A stretch of DNA of 64,000 bases from contig NZ_SDIF01000011.1 in the NCBI RefSeq assembly GCF_004122735.1, positions 1 through 64,000 on the forward strand, in the 5' to 3' direction. Source of the DNA: Streptomyces sioyaensis. Its GTDB lineage: Bacteria; Actinomycetota; Actinomycetes; Streptomycetales; Streptomycetaceae. A program made the translations under genes and the position numbers. Position 1 is the stretch's first letter. Each line of letters begins with the position of its first letter. The notes beneath the pieces were generated by a model. The model was not told the DNA's origin, did not search any database, and was given only the letters and a program-made list of their open reading frames with translations. Shown here one piece after another: positions 29,141 to 36,352 of the stretch.

Positions 29141-29908
29141 TCAGATACTGATAGAGAAGGCGAGTGTCGTTAGTGTCGCCTCCGCCATTTTCCGTAGTCG
29201 GTCTGTAACGGACCGCAATCGATGCAGTTCGTTCGCGGGCAAGGAAATCGCCAGCGCAGCAGAGGCCGCCCCGACCTGAATGGGGATGGCCGCACACACC
29301 GTGCCAAGGGCATATTCCTGACGCTCATAAGCGACTTGACCGCGACGCACTGTATCCAAGCGGTGCAGCAAATCGTCCTCAGTTCGCACAGAAAAGGGCG
29401 TTATCGACTGGACGGGATAGCGCGCAAGATGCTCCTTCCTGGATGCCTCGTCAAGCTGCGCGAGCAGACACTGCCCCATCGCATGAGCATGGGCCGTGGT
29501 GCGGAAATCGACCCACTCCTCCACGGGCGGCCGCGCCGGATCATCGGTGACCGCCACCACCTCGACTTCACCCTCGCGGTAGACAGCGAAGTAGACGGCG
29601 GCATGCAGTTCCCGCCCGGCCACCGCCAGAGCTTCGGAGATCTGTGCCCGTTGCCGGCGCCCGGCCCCGGCCCGGCCGATGGCCTCGGCCGCCGCACCGA
29701 GAACGAACACACCCTGCTCGCGGTGCAGATAGCCCTCGTGCGTCAGGGTCCGCAGCAGGTGGTAGGTCGTCGGCAGCGGCAGCCCGGTTTCCCTGGCGAG
29801 CTGCTTGGCGGGCGCACCGCCAGGATGCGCGCCCACCGCTTCCAGGAGTCGGAGCGCCCGCTGCACCGATCCGATCAAGGTGGGATGAGCGGCGGATTCG
29901 CCATTCAC
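29141..29908 (-). CDS. ssgR: IclR family regulator SsgR
   Basis: A 255-residue IclR-type regulator. The N-terminal winged helix (about 10-75) contains SVQRALRLLEAV and ETGLPLPTTYHLLRTL, and a GAF-like effector domain fills the rest. It lies 104 bp upstream of ssgA on the same strand, as in other streptomycetes, where SsgR is the direct activator of ssgA. The GTG at 29908 is the most plausible start, but no clear Shine-Dalgarno sequence is seen and TTG or upstream codons cannot be excluded. Confidence 0.88.
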   Translation of the reverse strand: MNGESAAHPTLIGSVQRALRLLEAVGAHPGGAPAKQLARETGLPLPTTYHLLRTLTHEGYLHREQGVFVLGAAAEAIGRAGAGRRQRAQISEALAVAGRELHAAVYFAVYREGEVEVVAVTDDPARPPVEEWVDFRTTAHAHAMGQCLLAQLDEASRKEHLARYPVQSITPFSVRTEDDLLHRLDTVRRGQVAYERQEYALGTVCAAIPIQVGAASAALAISLPANELHRLRSVTDRLRKMAEATLTTLAFSISI

Positions 29909-30627
29909 AACTGACAATGCCAACCCCCAGATCCGCTCGCAGTGGGGCACGGGGCCCCGGTCACGGGACCCACTCCCGCAACCGCGCGCGTCTCCCAGAC
30001 CCCCGCGATGCCGCCCGGACCGGTCTCGCCTCACTCGAATTTCCGGAATACCACCATCCGGAAGACGCCTGCGCGCCGCACTCTAACTCGGTCGATCCGG
30101 GCGGTATGGGGAAATTCAGGGAGTTACCTCACCCAGTGCATGTGTGGACTTGAGTGGGCGGGATGGATTCGACATCGAAATCGATTGCGCCACCCTTGGG
30201 CGATTTGGTGCGGTGCCGATCGGACGTGATGGGTGTCGGTGGCGGCCGGTGGGTGGTGGTGAGTCGTTGGTGGCCTGTCGGTGTTGGTGAGTCGGTGGCG
30301 GTGACGGCCCAGGGGTGTTGGTGAATCGGTTGCGGCTCATGGGCGTTGGTGAATCGGCGCGGTGAGCCGGTGGCGGTCGGTCGAGCGTGTCAGTTGCGTC
30401 GTGCCAGTCGGGCTGCGCCGGACGCGGCCACTGCCATGTGGTGCCGTACGCGCGGCGACCGCCGTGTGATGCCGTGACGCCCGAAGGCTGCCGTGAGTGT
30501 GGGACGGCCCGCGCGGGGCGTGCGGAGTCAGACGTCAGCCGTGTGAGGCAGGGTGCGACGCGCGGGCCGTGGGGTCGGACGGACGGGGGCGGGCGACGGG
30601 GTCAGGCCGGCCGTCCCGGTCTGCGGC
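29909..30627. other. 719-bp spacer upstream of ssgR
   Basis: No convincing gene on either strand; open frames here are short or arginine/glycine-rich and lack ribosome-binding sites. The segment 30020-30200 is AT-richer than average, as expected for a regulated promoter of ssgR. The segment 30250-30380 carries GT-rich imperfect repeats. Confidence 0.6.
30258..30380. repeat. GT-rich imperfect repeats
   Basis: Copies of GGTGTTGGTGA(G/A)TCGGT start at 30280, 30314 and 30342, with partial copies at about 30256 and 30361. Spacing is irregular (34 and 28 bp). One strand is strongly G- and T-biased, the other C and A. Confidence 0.65.
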
Positions 30628-30852
30628 CTACCAGTCGCTCTTGGACGAGGACGAGGACGAGCCGGTGAACCTGCGGACCAGGTAGATGGCTCCGGCGATC
30701 AGGGCCGCCGCGATGAGGACCTTGAACAGCAGGCCGATCAGGATGCCGAGCGCGGTGGCAATCAGTCCGCCGAAGACAACGATCAGGATGACGGGCACCA
30801 CGACCCAGGTGACCCACCACGGAAGCCCTGTGAATATCCCCTTACCAGCCAC
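30628..30852 (-). CDS. DUF5326-type small membrane protein
   Basis: A 74-residue protein with two transmembrane helices (about 9-28 and 32-60) and a Ser-rich C-terminus ending SSSKSDW, matching the DUF5326 family found in Streptomyces. GTG 30852 is chosen because MAGKGIFTGLPWW is the usual N-terminus. Function unknown. The cupin gene lies upstream on the same strand, 240 bp away. Confidence 0.75.
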   Translation of the reverse strand: MAGKGIFTGLPWWVTWVVVPVILIVVFGGLIATALGILIGLLFKVLIAAALIAGAIYLVRRFTGSSSSSSKSDW

Positions 30853-31092
30853 TGCTCTGCCCTGCTTTCTGTCTGTCGCGCTGTCGCTGTGTGCACCGCG
30901 CCATCTGTTCGTTGCGTTGTCCGCCTGCTGCGCCGTATGTCGCGCCGAGGGATCGTTCCGCGTGCTGCGTGTCGGCCGCCGCCCGCTTCCGTTCCCTTCC
31001 ATCACGATGCTAGGACGCTGACCGCTGCCGTGGGAGCCGCACAGCCCCCACCCTCCCCTGACCCTTCCCCTACGGGTCCCGGGGCCCGTCCC

Positions 31093-31410
31093 TTAGCTCT
31101 CAGGAGGAGAGAAGACCACCATCACCCGGAGGTCCTCGCTGATGTGGTGGAACTTGTGGGGCACCCCGGCCGGTACATAGACCACGCTGCCGCGCGCCAC
31201 CGACTCCGTCTCCGTCCCGACGGTGATCGCCGCGCGGCCGCTGACCACGAGATACACCTCGTCCTGGGCGTGCGGCTGCTGCGGATCGATACTGCCCGCG
31301 TCCAGCGCATACAGCCCGACCGACATGTTGCGTTCCCGGATGAACTGCAGATATGCACCGTCGTTCGCGGCCCGCTCCGCCTCCAGCTCATCCAGTCGGA
31401 AAGCCTTCAT
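31093..31410 (-). CDS. cupin domain protein
   Basis: A 105-residue single-domain cupin. Motif 1 is seen as QQPHAQDEVYLVVSG (about residues 44-58) and motif 2 as PAGVPHKFHHI (80-90), giving a plausible metal site with His46, Glu51 and His85. No partner enzyme is adjacent, so its ligand or reaction is unknown. It is divergent from the holin-like gene over 48 bp. A near-perfect zero-loop palindrome at 31072-31089 lies directly after its stop and may act as terminator. Confidence 0.85.
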   Translation of the reverse strand: MKAFRLDELEAERAANDGAYLQFIRERNMSVGLYALDAGSIDPQQPHAQDEVYLVVSGRAAITVGTETESVARGSVVYVPAGVPHKFHHISEDLRVMVVFSPPES

Positions 31411-31458
31411 GCCGTTCGCACCCCTCGATAGTTCAGAATCGTCTGCGACGATCTCACC

Positions 31459-31836
31459 ATGAAGCATTTTCTGGTCAAGACGATCGCCAACGCCGCGGCG
31501 CTTGCCGTGGCCATCTGGCTGCTCAAGGACATCACGCTCACCGGTGAGAACACCGGCCGCAAAATACTCACCCTGATCCTGGTCGCGCTGATCTTCGGGC
31601 TGGTCAATTTCATCGTCAAGCCCGTGGTGAAGCTGCTTTCCTTCCCCCTGTTCATCCTCACCCTCGGCTTGATCACGCTGGTCGTGAATGCCCTGATGCT
31701 GTTGCTCACCTCCTGGCTCGCCGGCAAGGCCGACCTCGCCTTCCATGTGGGCGGCTTCTGGGCGGCACTGGTCGGCGGCGTGATCGTCTCCATCGTGGCC
31801 TGGGCGATGCACGTGATCCTTCCCGACGAGGACTGA
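31459..31836 (+). CDS. phage holin family 4 (PF04020) membrane protein
   Basis: A 125-residue protein with four hydrophobic helices (about 5-24, 36-55, 58-84, 96-120) and the family motif LVNFIVKPVVKLLSFPL. Despite the family name, these chromosomal copies are not linked to phage. It precedes ptpA by only 3 bp, so they form one operon. Function is unknown; a role in envelope homeostasis is a guess. Confidence 0.88.
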   Translation: MKHFLVKTIANAAALAVAIWLLKDITLTGENTGRKILTLILVALIFGLVNFIVKPVVKLLSFPLFILTLGLITLVVNALMLLLTSWLAGKADLAFHVGGFWAALVGGVIVSIVAWAMHVILPDED

Positions 31837-31839
31837 CCT

Positions 31840-32478
31840 TTGAACGCCCCGTTCCGCATCTGCTTCGTGTGTACCGGCAACATCTGCCGGTCGCCGATGG
31901 CGGAGTCCGTCTTCCGCGCCCACCTCGCGGAGGACGGACTCGACGGCCTGGTCGAGGTCGACAGCGCCGGCACCGGCGGCTGGCACGAGGGCGACGGAGC
32001 CGACCCGCGCACGGTCGCCGTACTGCGCGCGGGCGGCTACGCACACGCCCACACCGCCCGGCAGTTCCGCGCCTCCTGGTTCGACCGACTCGACCTGGTC
32101 ATCGCGCTCGACTCCGGCCATCTGCGCGCGCTGCGCAGCCTCGCCCCCACCGAGCAGGACGCCGCCAAGGTCCGGCTGCTGCGCTCATATGCCAAGGGCG
32201 CGGCGGGCGCGGCGGCGGACGCCGGCCCGAGGGAACTCCCCGGCCTCATCTCCGACTCCTCCGACTCCGACCTCACGGGTGACCTGGACGTACCCGATCC
32301 GTACTACGGCGGCTTCGCCGGCTTCGAGGAGTGCCTGGAGATGATCGAGACCGCGAGCGAGGATTTGCTGGCAGCGGTCCGTACCGCGCTCACGTCCCGC
32401 GCCGTGGTCGCGGCCGGCGCGCCAGGGCACGACGCCCCGCGGGACCCGCACAGGTCGCGGGCCAAGGAGCGCGCATGA
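31840..32478 (+). CDS. ptpA: low-molecular-weight protein tyrosine phosphatase PtpA
   Basis: A 212-residue LMW-PTP. The catalytic P-loop CTGNICRS gives nucleophile Cys11 and Arg17, and the general-acid loop VPDPYYGG is at about residues 147-154. It is longer than the usual 150-160 residues, with an Ala/Gly/Ser insertion (about 118-140) and a charged C-terminal tail. The TTG start at 31840, 3 bp after the upstream stop, is the only start that keeps the P-loop. PtpA has been studied in Streptomyces coelicolor, where overexpression affected antibiotic production. The next gene overlaps it by ATGA. Confidence 0.92.
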   Translation: MNAPFRICFVCTGNICRSPMAESVFRAHLAEDGLDGLVEVDSAGTGGWHEGDGADPRTVAVLRAGGYAHAHTARQFRASWFDRLDLVIALDSGHLRALRSLAPTEQDAAKVRLLRSYAKGAAGAAADAGPRELPGLISDSSDSDLTGDLDVPDPYYGGFAGFEECLEMIETASEDLLAAVRTALTSRAVVAAGAPGHDAPRDPHRSRAKERA

Positions 32479-33602
32479 CGGGCGACGGCACCCGCGTCGT
32501 ACGGGCCGGGCTTCCGGAGCCCGAGGCATACGAGCCGACGCTCCCCGGGCCGGTGTTCGCGGCCCACTACCACCTGCCCGGCGATGCCGTCGGCCCGTAT
32601 ACGTACGGCCGCGACGCCAACCCGACCTGGACCCGTCTGGAACAGGCCATCGGCGAGCTCGAATCGCCGGAGGAAACCGCCCATACCGTCGCCTTCGCCT
32701 CCGGAATGGCGGCCATCACGGCTGTCCTCTTCTCGCAACTGCGCACCGGCGACGCCGTGGTGCTCCCCAGCGACGGCTACCAGTTGCTGCCGGCCGTACG
32801 GACCCGCCTGGAGAGCTACGGCATCGAGGTCCGTACGGCGCCGACGGCGCACGACGCACAGCTCGATGCCCTGGACGGCGCCCGGCTGCTGTGGATCGAG
32901 TCACCTTCCAACCCCGGCCTCGACGTCTGCGACATCCAGCGGCTGTCCGACGAGGCCCACCGTCGCGGCGCACTGGTCGCCGTCGACAACACCCTCGCCA
33001 CCCCACTCGGCCAGCGGCCGCTCGCACTCGGCGCGGACTTCTCGGTGGCCAGCGGCACCAAGGCGCTGACCGGCCATGGCGATGTGCTGCTGGGATACGC
33101 CAGCACCCGTGATGCCGCGCTGGCCGATGCCGTACAGCTGTGGCGCAAGACCGTGGGCGCGATCCCCGGCCCCATGGAGAGCTGGCTCGCGCATCGCTCA
33201 CTCGCCACGCTCGCGCTGCGCGTCCGCCAGCAGTCGGCGGGCGCTCTGGCGCTGGCCGCCGCGCTGGCCGACCGACCCGAGGTCACCGGCCTGCGCCACC
33301 CCGGGCTGCCGTCCGACCCGGCCCACGCGCTCGCCGCCCGGCAGATGCGCCCGGGCTGCTTCGGCTCCGTGGTGTCCTTCACGCTGCCCGACAAGGCCTG
33401 CGCGGAGCGGTTCCTGGCGGCGCTGACCTTGGTGGACGACGCGACGAGCTTCGGGGGTGTGCGGTCCAGCGCCGAGCGCCGGGCCCGCTGGGGCGGCGAT
33501 GCGGTGCCGGAAGGCTTCATCCGCTTCTCCGTCGGCATCGAGGAGCCGGAAGATCTGATCGCGGATGTCACCCGGGCACTGGACGCGGCCACGCGGAACT
33601 GA
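32475..33602 (+). CDS. cystathionine gamma-lyase/synthase-type trans-sulfuration enzyme
   Basis: A 375-residue PLP enzyme of the Cys/Met metabolism family. YTYGRDANPTWTRLE, SGMAAI (PLP phosphate site) and the lysine in ASGTKALTGHGD mark the fold. Family members interconvert cysteine, homocysteine and cystathionine; assignment between lyase and synthase is not possible from motifs alone. The start overlaps the ptpA stop by ATGA, so the holin-like protein, ptpA and this gene form a tight operon. A strong hairpin terminator lies about 110 bp downstream. Confidence 0.9.
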   Translation: MTGDGTRVVRAGLPEPEAYEPTLPGPVFAAHYHLPGDAVGPYTYGRDANPTWTRLEQAIGELESPEETAHTVAFASGMAAITAVLFSQLRTGDAVVLPSDGYQLLPAVRTRLESYGIEVRTAPTAHDAQLDALDGARLLWIESPSNPGLDVCDIQRLSDEAHRRGALVAVDNTLATPLGQRPLALGADFSVASGTKALTGHGDVLLGYASTRDAALADAVQLWRKTVGAIPGPMESWLAHRSLATLALRVRQQSAGALALAAALADRPEVTGLRHPGLPSDPAHALAARQMRPGCFGSVVSFTLPDKACAERFLAALTLVDDATSFGGVRSSAERRARWGGDAVPEGFIRFSVGIEEPEDLIADVTRALDAATRN

Positions 33603-33709
33603 CCCAACCGACCGGGATGACCTGCACACACAGCATGAACTGCACACGACGGAACGGCTCGAACAAAACGAGTGAGCCTTGCGCCCGGCGCACCTGAAGC
33701 AACAAAAGA

Positions 33710-33748
33710 AGGCCGGCAGGGTATCCCCCCTCGTCACCCTGCCGGCCT
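33710..33748 (+). terminator. terminator of the ptpA operon
   Basis: A 13-bp perfect stem, AGGCCGGCAGGGT (33710-33722) with its complement at 33736-33748, around a 13-base loop. No long T-run follows. Confidence 0.75.
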
Positions 33749-33775
33749 GCGGTTCCACGTGGCTCGAGCCCACGC

Positions 33776-33789
33776 GTTTCACGTGAAAC
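33776..33789. other. parS site 3
   Basis: GTTTCACGTGAAAC, perfect consensus. It is paired with site 4, 19 bp away centre to centre, in the spacer before the LysR gene. Confidence 0.93.
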
Positions 33790-33794
33790 CAAAT

Positions 33795-33808
33795 GTTCCA
33801 CGTGAAAC
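33795..33808. other. parS site 4
   Basis: GTTCCACGTGAAAC, one mismatch to the palindrome but identical to the core of the Bacillus subtilis parS consensus. Tandem with site 3. Confidence 0.88.
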
Positions 33809-33857
33809 GACCGCTCGAACAAGGCTAGTTGACTGTGCGTCAGTGTCCAATCACGCT

Positions 33858-33888
33858 AGCGACACAGCCCTATCGACAAATTTATAGT
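33858..33888 (+). promoter_or_regulatory. promoter of the LysR gene
   Basis: TATAGT (33883-33888) is a good -10 in an AT-rich pocket; the -35 is weak. The start codon follows about 40 bp later with an excellent CAGGAGG sequence. Confidence 0.5.
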
Positions 33889-33929
33889 TGGCCCGCGACC
33901 AGGCTTCCGACGGGCGCAGGAGGTACGCG

Positions 33930-34826
33930 ATGGATCTGGCCCTGCTGCGCACCTTCGTCACCGTGCACCGAGCCGGCTCCTTCACTCGCGCCGCGGCCTT
34001 ACTCGGCCTCTCCCAGCCCGCGGTGACCAGCCAGATCCGGGCGCTGGAACGCCAGTTGGGCCGCCCGCTCTTCCTCCGTTACGCCCGCGGCGTCACCCCC
34101 ACCACCATCGGCGATGAACTCGCGCACAAAGTGGCGCCGCACCTGGACGCGCTCACCGAGATCACCGAGGCCGGCCTGGACCGGGACTCCGTCACCCGCA
34201 CCCTGCATCTCGCCGGCCCCCCGGAGTTCCTCGCCGAGCGCGCGCTCCCCGCGCTGACCCCGCTGATCGCCCAGGGCCTGTCCATACGCACCGCCTTCGG
34301 CTCCGCGGAGGAGCTGCTGACCGGCCTGTCCTCCGGCCATCACGATCTGACGGTCACCACGGCCCGGCCCCGCGGCGGACTGCTCACCGCCACCCCGCTG
34401 TGCGACGAGGAGCATGTACTGATCGCCGCACCGTTATGGATGGACCAACTGGGAGGACCTGCGGAACTGCAGGCCGGGGGCGCGCGGGTGCTGGATCCCG
34501 TACCGCTCGTCGAGGTCCACGAAAGCCTGCCGCTGATCTCGCGCTACTGGTCCGCGGTCTTCGACGCCAAGCCAGCTGCCTCCGCCACCGTGATCGCTGC
34601 CGACCTCCGGGCGGTGCTGTCCTGCGTGGCGGCCGGTGCGGGGATCGCCGTACTGCCCCGCTATCTGTGCGCCGACGCGCTGGACAGCGGCGAGATCGTC
34701 GCCCTGCTCGACCCTCCGGTACCTCCGCTACGGACCTACTTCCTGGCCGTACGGCACGGGACGCTCGGGCTGCCGCATATCGCGCGGGCGCATGAGTGGC
34801 TGCTGCGGGCCGCGGCCTCCTGGTGA
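33930..34826 (+). CDS. LysR family transcriptional regulator
   Basis: A 298-residue LysR-type regulator. The N-terminal winged helix (residues 1-60; LALLRTFVTVHRAGSFTRAA, LSQPAVTSQIRALERQLG) is followed by a substrate-binding effector domain (about 85-298). ATG 33930 has GGAGG at 7-8 bases. No divergent target gene lies upstream; the ptpA operon ends there. The NUDIX gene follows 46 bp later on the same strand and may be a passenger. Ligand unknown. Confidence 0.92.
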   Translation: MDLALLRTFVTVHRAGSFTRAAALLGLSQPAVTSQIRALERQLGRPLFLRYARGVTPTTIGDELAHKVAPHLDALTEITEAGLDRDSVTRTLHLAGPPEFLAERALPALTPLIAQGLSIRTAFGSAEELLTGLSSGHHDLTVTTARPRGGLLTATPLCDEEHVLIAAPLWMDQLGGPAELQAGGARVLDPVPLVEVHESLPLISRYWSAVFDAKPAASATVIAADLRAVLSCVAAGAGIAVLPRYLCADALDSGEIVALLDPPVPPLRTYFLAVRHGTLGLPHIARAHEWLLRAAASW

Positions 34827-34872
34827 GCGAGGCACGGGTTTCACCAGGCCTCGGCTGCGGCATCTGTCCCCT

Positions 34873-35352
34873 ATGAACGTACGGCCTGTCGTCAAACGCA
34901 CCGCCCGCGCGATTCTGCTGGACGGAGCGGACCTCGTTCTCATCAAGCGCACCAAGCCGGGCCGGGCACCGTACTGGATCACTCCGGGAGGCGGTGTCGA
35001 GCCCGAGGACGCCACGGTCATCGACGCCCTCCACCGTGAGCTGGACGAAGAGCTGGGCGCGAAGATCAAGGACGTGGTGCCGGTCTTCGTCGACACCGTC
35101 GAGCACTTCAGCGACGGCGGGGTGGACGGCGTGAAGGTGCAGCACTTCTTCGTCTGCCGGCTCGACTCCATGGATCTCTCCCGCCGACACGGCCCCGAGG
35201 TGGACGAACCCTGCGGGGACTACGAGATCGTGCGGGTGCCCTTCACCCGCGTCGGCATCGCCTCCGTCGAGGTCGTACCGCTGTCGCTACGGCACTACCT
35301 GGACGGCAATATCGAGGGCGTACGGGCGATGCACGCCCCCGACCTGGGCTGA
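34873..35352 (+). CDS. NUDIX hydrolase
   Basis: A 159-residue Nudix-fold pyrophosphatase. The Nudix box is visible at about residues 40-64 as GGGVEPED...HRELDEELG, with the REx2EE core intact and a two-residue longer loop than the canonical 23-residue motif. Substrates are typically nucleoside diphosphate derivatives; none can be assigned. The ATG at 34873 lacks a Shine-Dalgarno sequence. Confidence 0.9.
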   Translation: MNVRPVVKRTARAILLDGADLVLIKRTKPGRAPYWITPGGGVEPEDATVIDALHRELDEELGAKIKDVVPVFVDTVEHFSDGGVDGVKVQHFFVCRLDSMDLSRRHGPEVDEPCGDYEIVRVPFTRVGIASVEVVPLSLRHYLDGNIEGVRAMHAPDLG

Positions 35353-35374
35353 CGAACCACGGCGGCGGGCCGGC

Positions 35375-36292
35375 TCAGGCGTCGCGCCGGCCGAACCATC
35401 CCCGGAAGGCAGGGTCGTCCTCCACGGGCCCGCGGGGCCGGGCCCGGGCGAGCACCTGCTCGACCCGGTCGAGGAACTCCGCATTCAGCTCCTCGACGAC
35501 ATCCTCCCGGCCGGCCACCCGGGGCCCGGCCCCGGCCGCCGGACCGGCCTGTGCGGCACGAGACGTGGCGGCGGGCAGCGGAGCCGCATCCTGGTACACC
35601 GCGTCCTCGATGTCCTCGTGCAGTCCGCCACGGAGGTGTTCGTTCCGGTGCGCCGCGCGCCGGAAGGGCGGCCGCTCACCCGCCTCGGCCGCCGCGCCGA
35701 AGAAGTCCCCGCCCTTGCGCTTGACGTCATCGGTGCCCCAGGCCCGCGCCCCGCGCTGCTGCGCCGGGACCTTCTGCAGATGCGGGATGTGCTTGGCGCA
35801 GTGGATGTACGCCTCTTCGACCTCGACCGTGACCCACAGCTGGGCGCGCCGCCCGGGGACCGGGTCGACCGGGAGATCGTCGTGGTGCGCCCGCATCTCT
35901 TCGTCCATGAGGACCCGGGCGCGTCCGTTGATGTGCAGCCCGATGCGGTCACGGGTGAAGTCGATCATCATGATGCCCAGGCGCGGGTTCTCCGAGATGT
36001 TGCCGATGGACGCCATGACACCGTTGCCACGGTATTCCGGGTACGCCAGCGTCCGGTCGTCGAGCACCTGGACGAAACCGGGCGGCCCGGCCCGGAACGT
36101 CGAGTCGCATTCACCGTGCCGGTCGGCCGTGGCCAGGAAGAACATCTCCTGTCGGGCCACGAACTCCTGCATACGGACGTTGAGATGGTCCAGGACCTGA
36201 TCCCCGTAGAAACGGTCTGCGCGCTCGGTGGTACCGAGCCTCTGCTGAACCAGGTGTTCGCCGTCGCTCCCGGGGCGTTCCTGCTGCGCCAT
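35375..36292 (-). CDS. pyridoxamine 5'-phosphate oxidase-fold flavoprotein
   Basis: A 305-residue protein with a PNPOx-like split-barrel domain (about 25-190; MFFLATADRHGECDSTFRAG, AYPEYRGNGVMASIGNI, VEEAYIHCAKHIP) and a C-terminal 110-residue charged, Ala/Arg-rich extension. The family binds FMN, F420 or haem. Stretches near the N-terminus resemble general-stress or F420-type members rather than PdxH. It is 60 bp downstream of the globin-reductase gene's start-distal end, on the same strand, so both may be expressed together. Confidence 0.82.
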   Translation of the reverse strand: MAQQERPGSDGEHLVQQRLGTTERADRFYGDQVLDHLNVRMQEFVARQEMFFLATADRHGECDSTFRAGPPGFVQVLDDRTLAYPEYRGNGVMASIGNISENPRLGIMMIDFTRDRIGLHINGRARVLMDEEMRAHHDDLPVDPVPGRRAQLWVTVEVEEAYIHCAKHIPHLQKVPAQQRGARAWGTDDVKRKGGDFFGAAAEAGERPPFRRAAHRNEHLRGGLHEDIEDAVYQDAAPLPAATSRAAQAGPAAGAGPRVAGREDVVEELNAEFLDRVEQVLARARPRGPVEDDPAFRGWFGRRDA

Positions 36293-36352
36293 GCCCCACC
36301 TCTACCTCTCCCCTGTTGGACCGGATTCGCCCTGCGCCGCCGAGCCTCAGCC

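Noticed and set aside
30250..30380. CRISPR-like repeats
   Set aside because: Spacing irregular, units imperfect, spacers absent and no cas genes.
31459..31836. Phage holin as a sign of prophage
   Set aside because: The PF04020-type protein is a common chromosomal gene; no integrase, capsid, terminase or attachment repeat is near.
33751..33766. Degenerate parS-like GGTTCCACGTGGCTC
   Set aside because: Only the left half and centre match; the right half differs at four or more positions.
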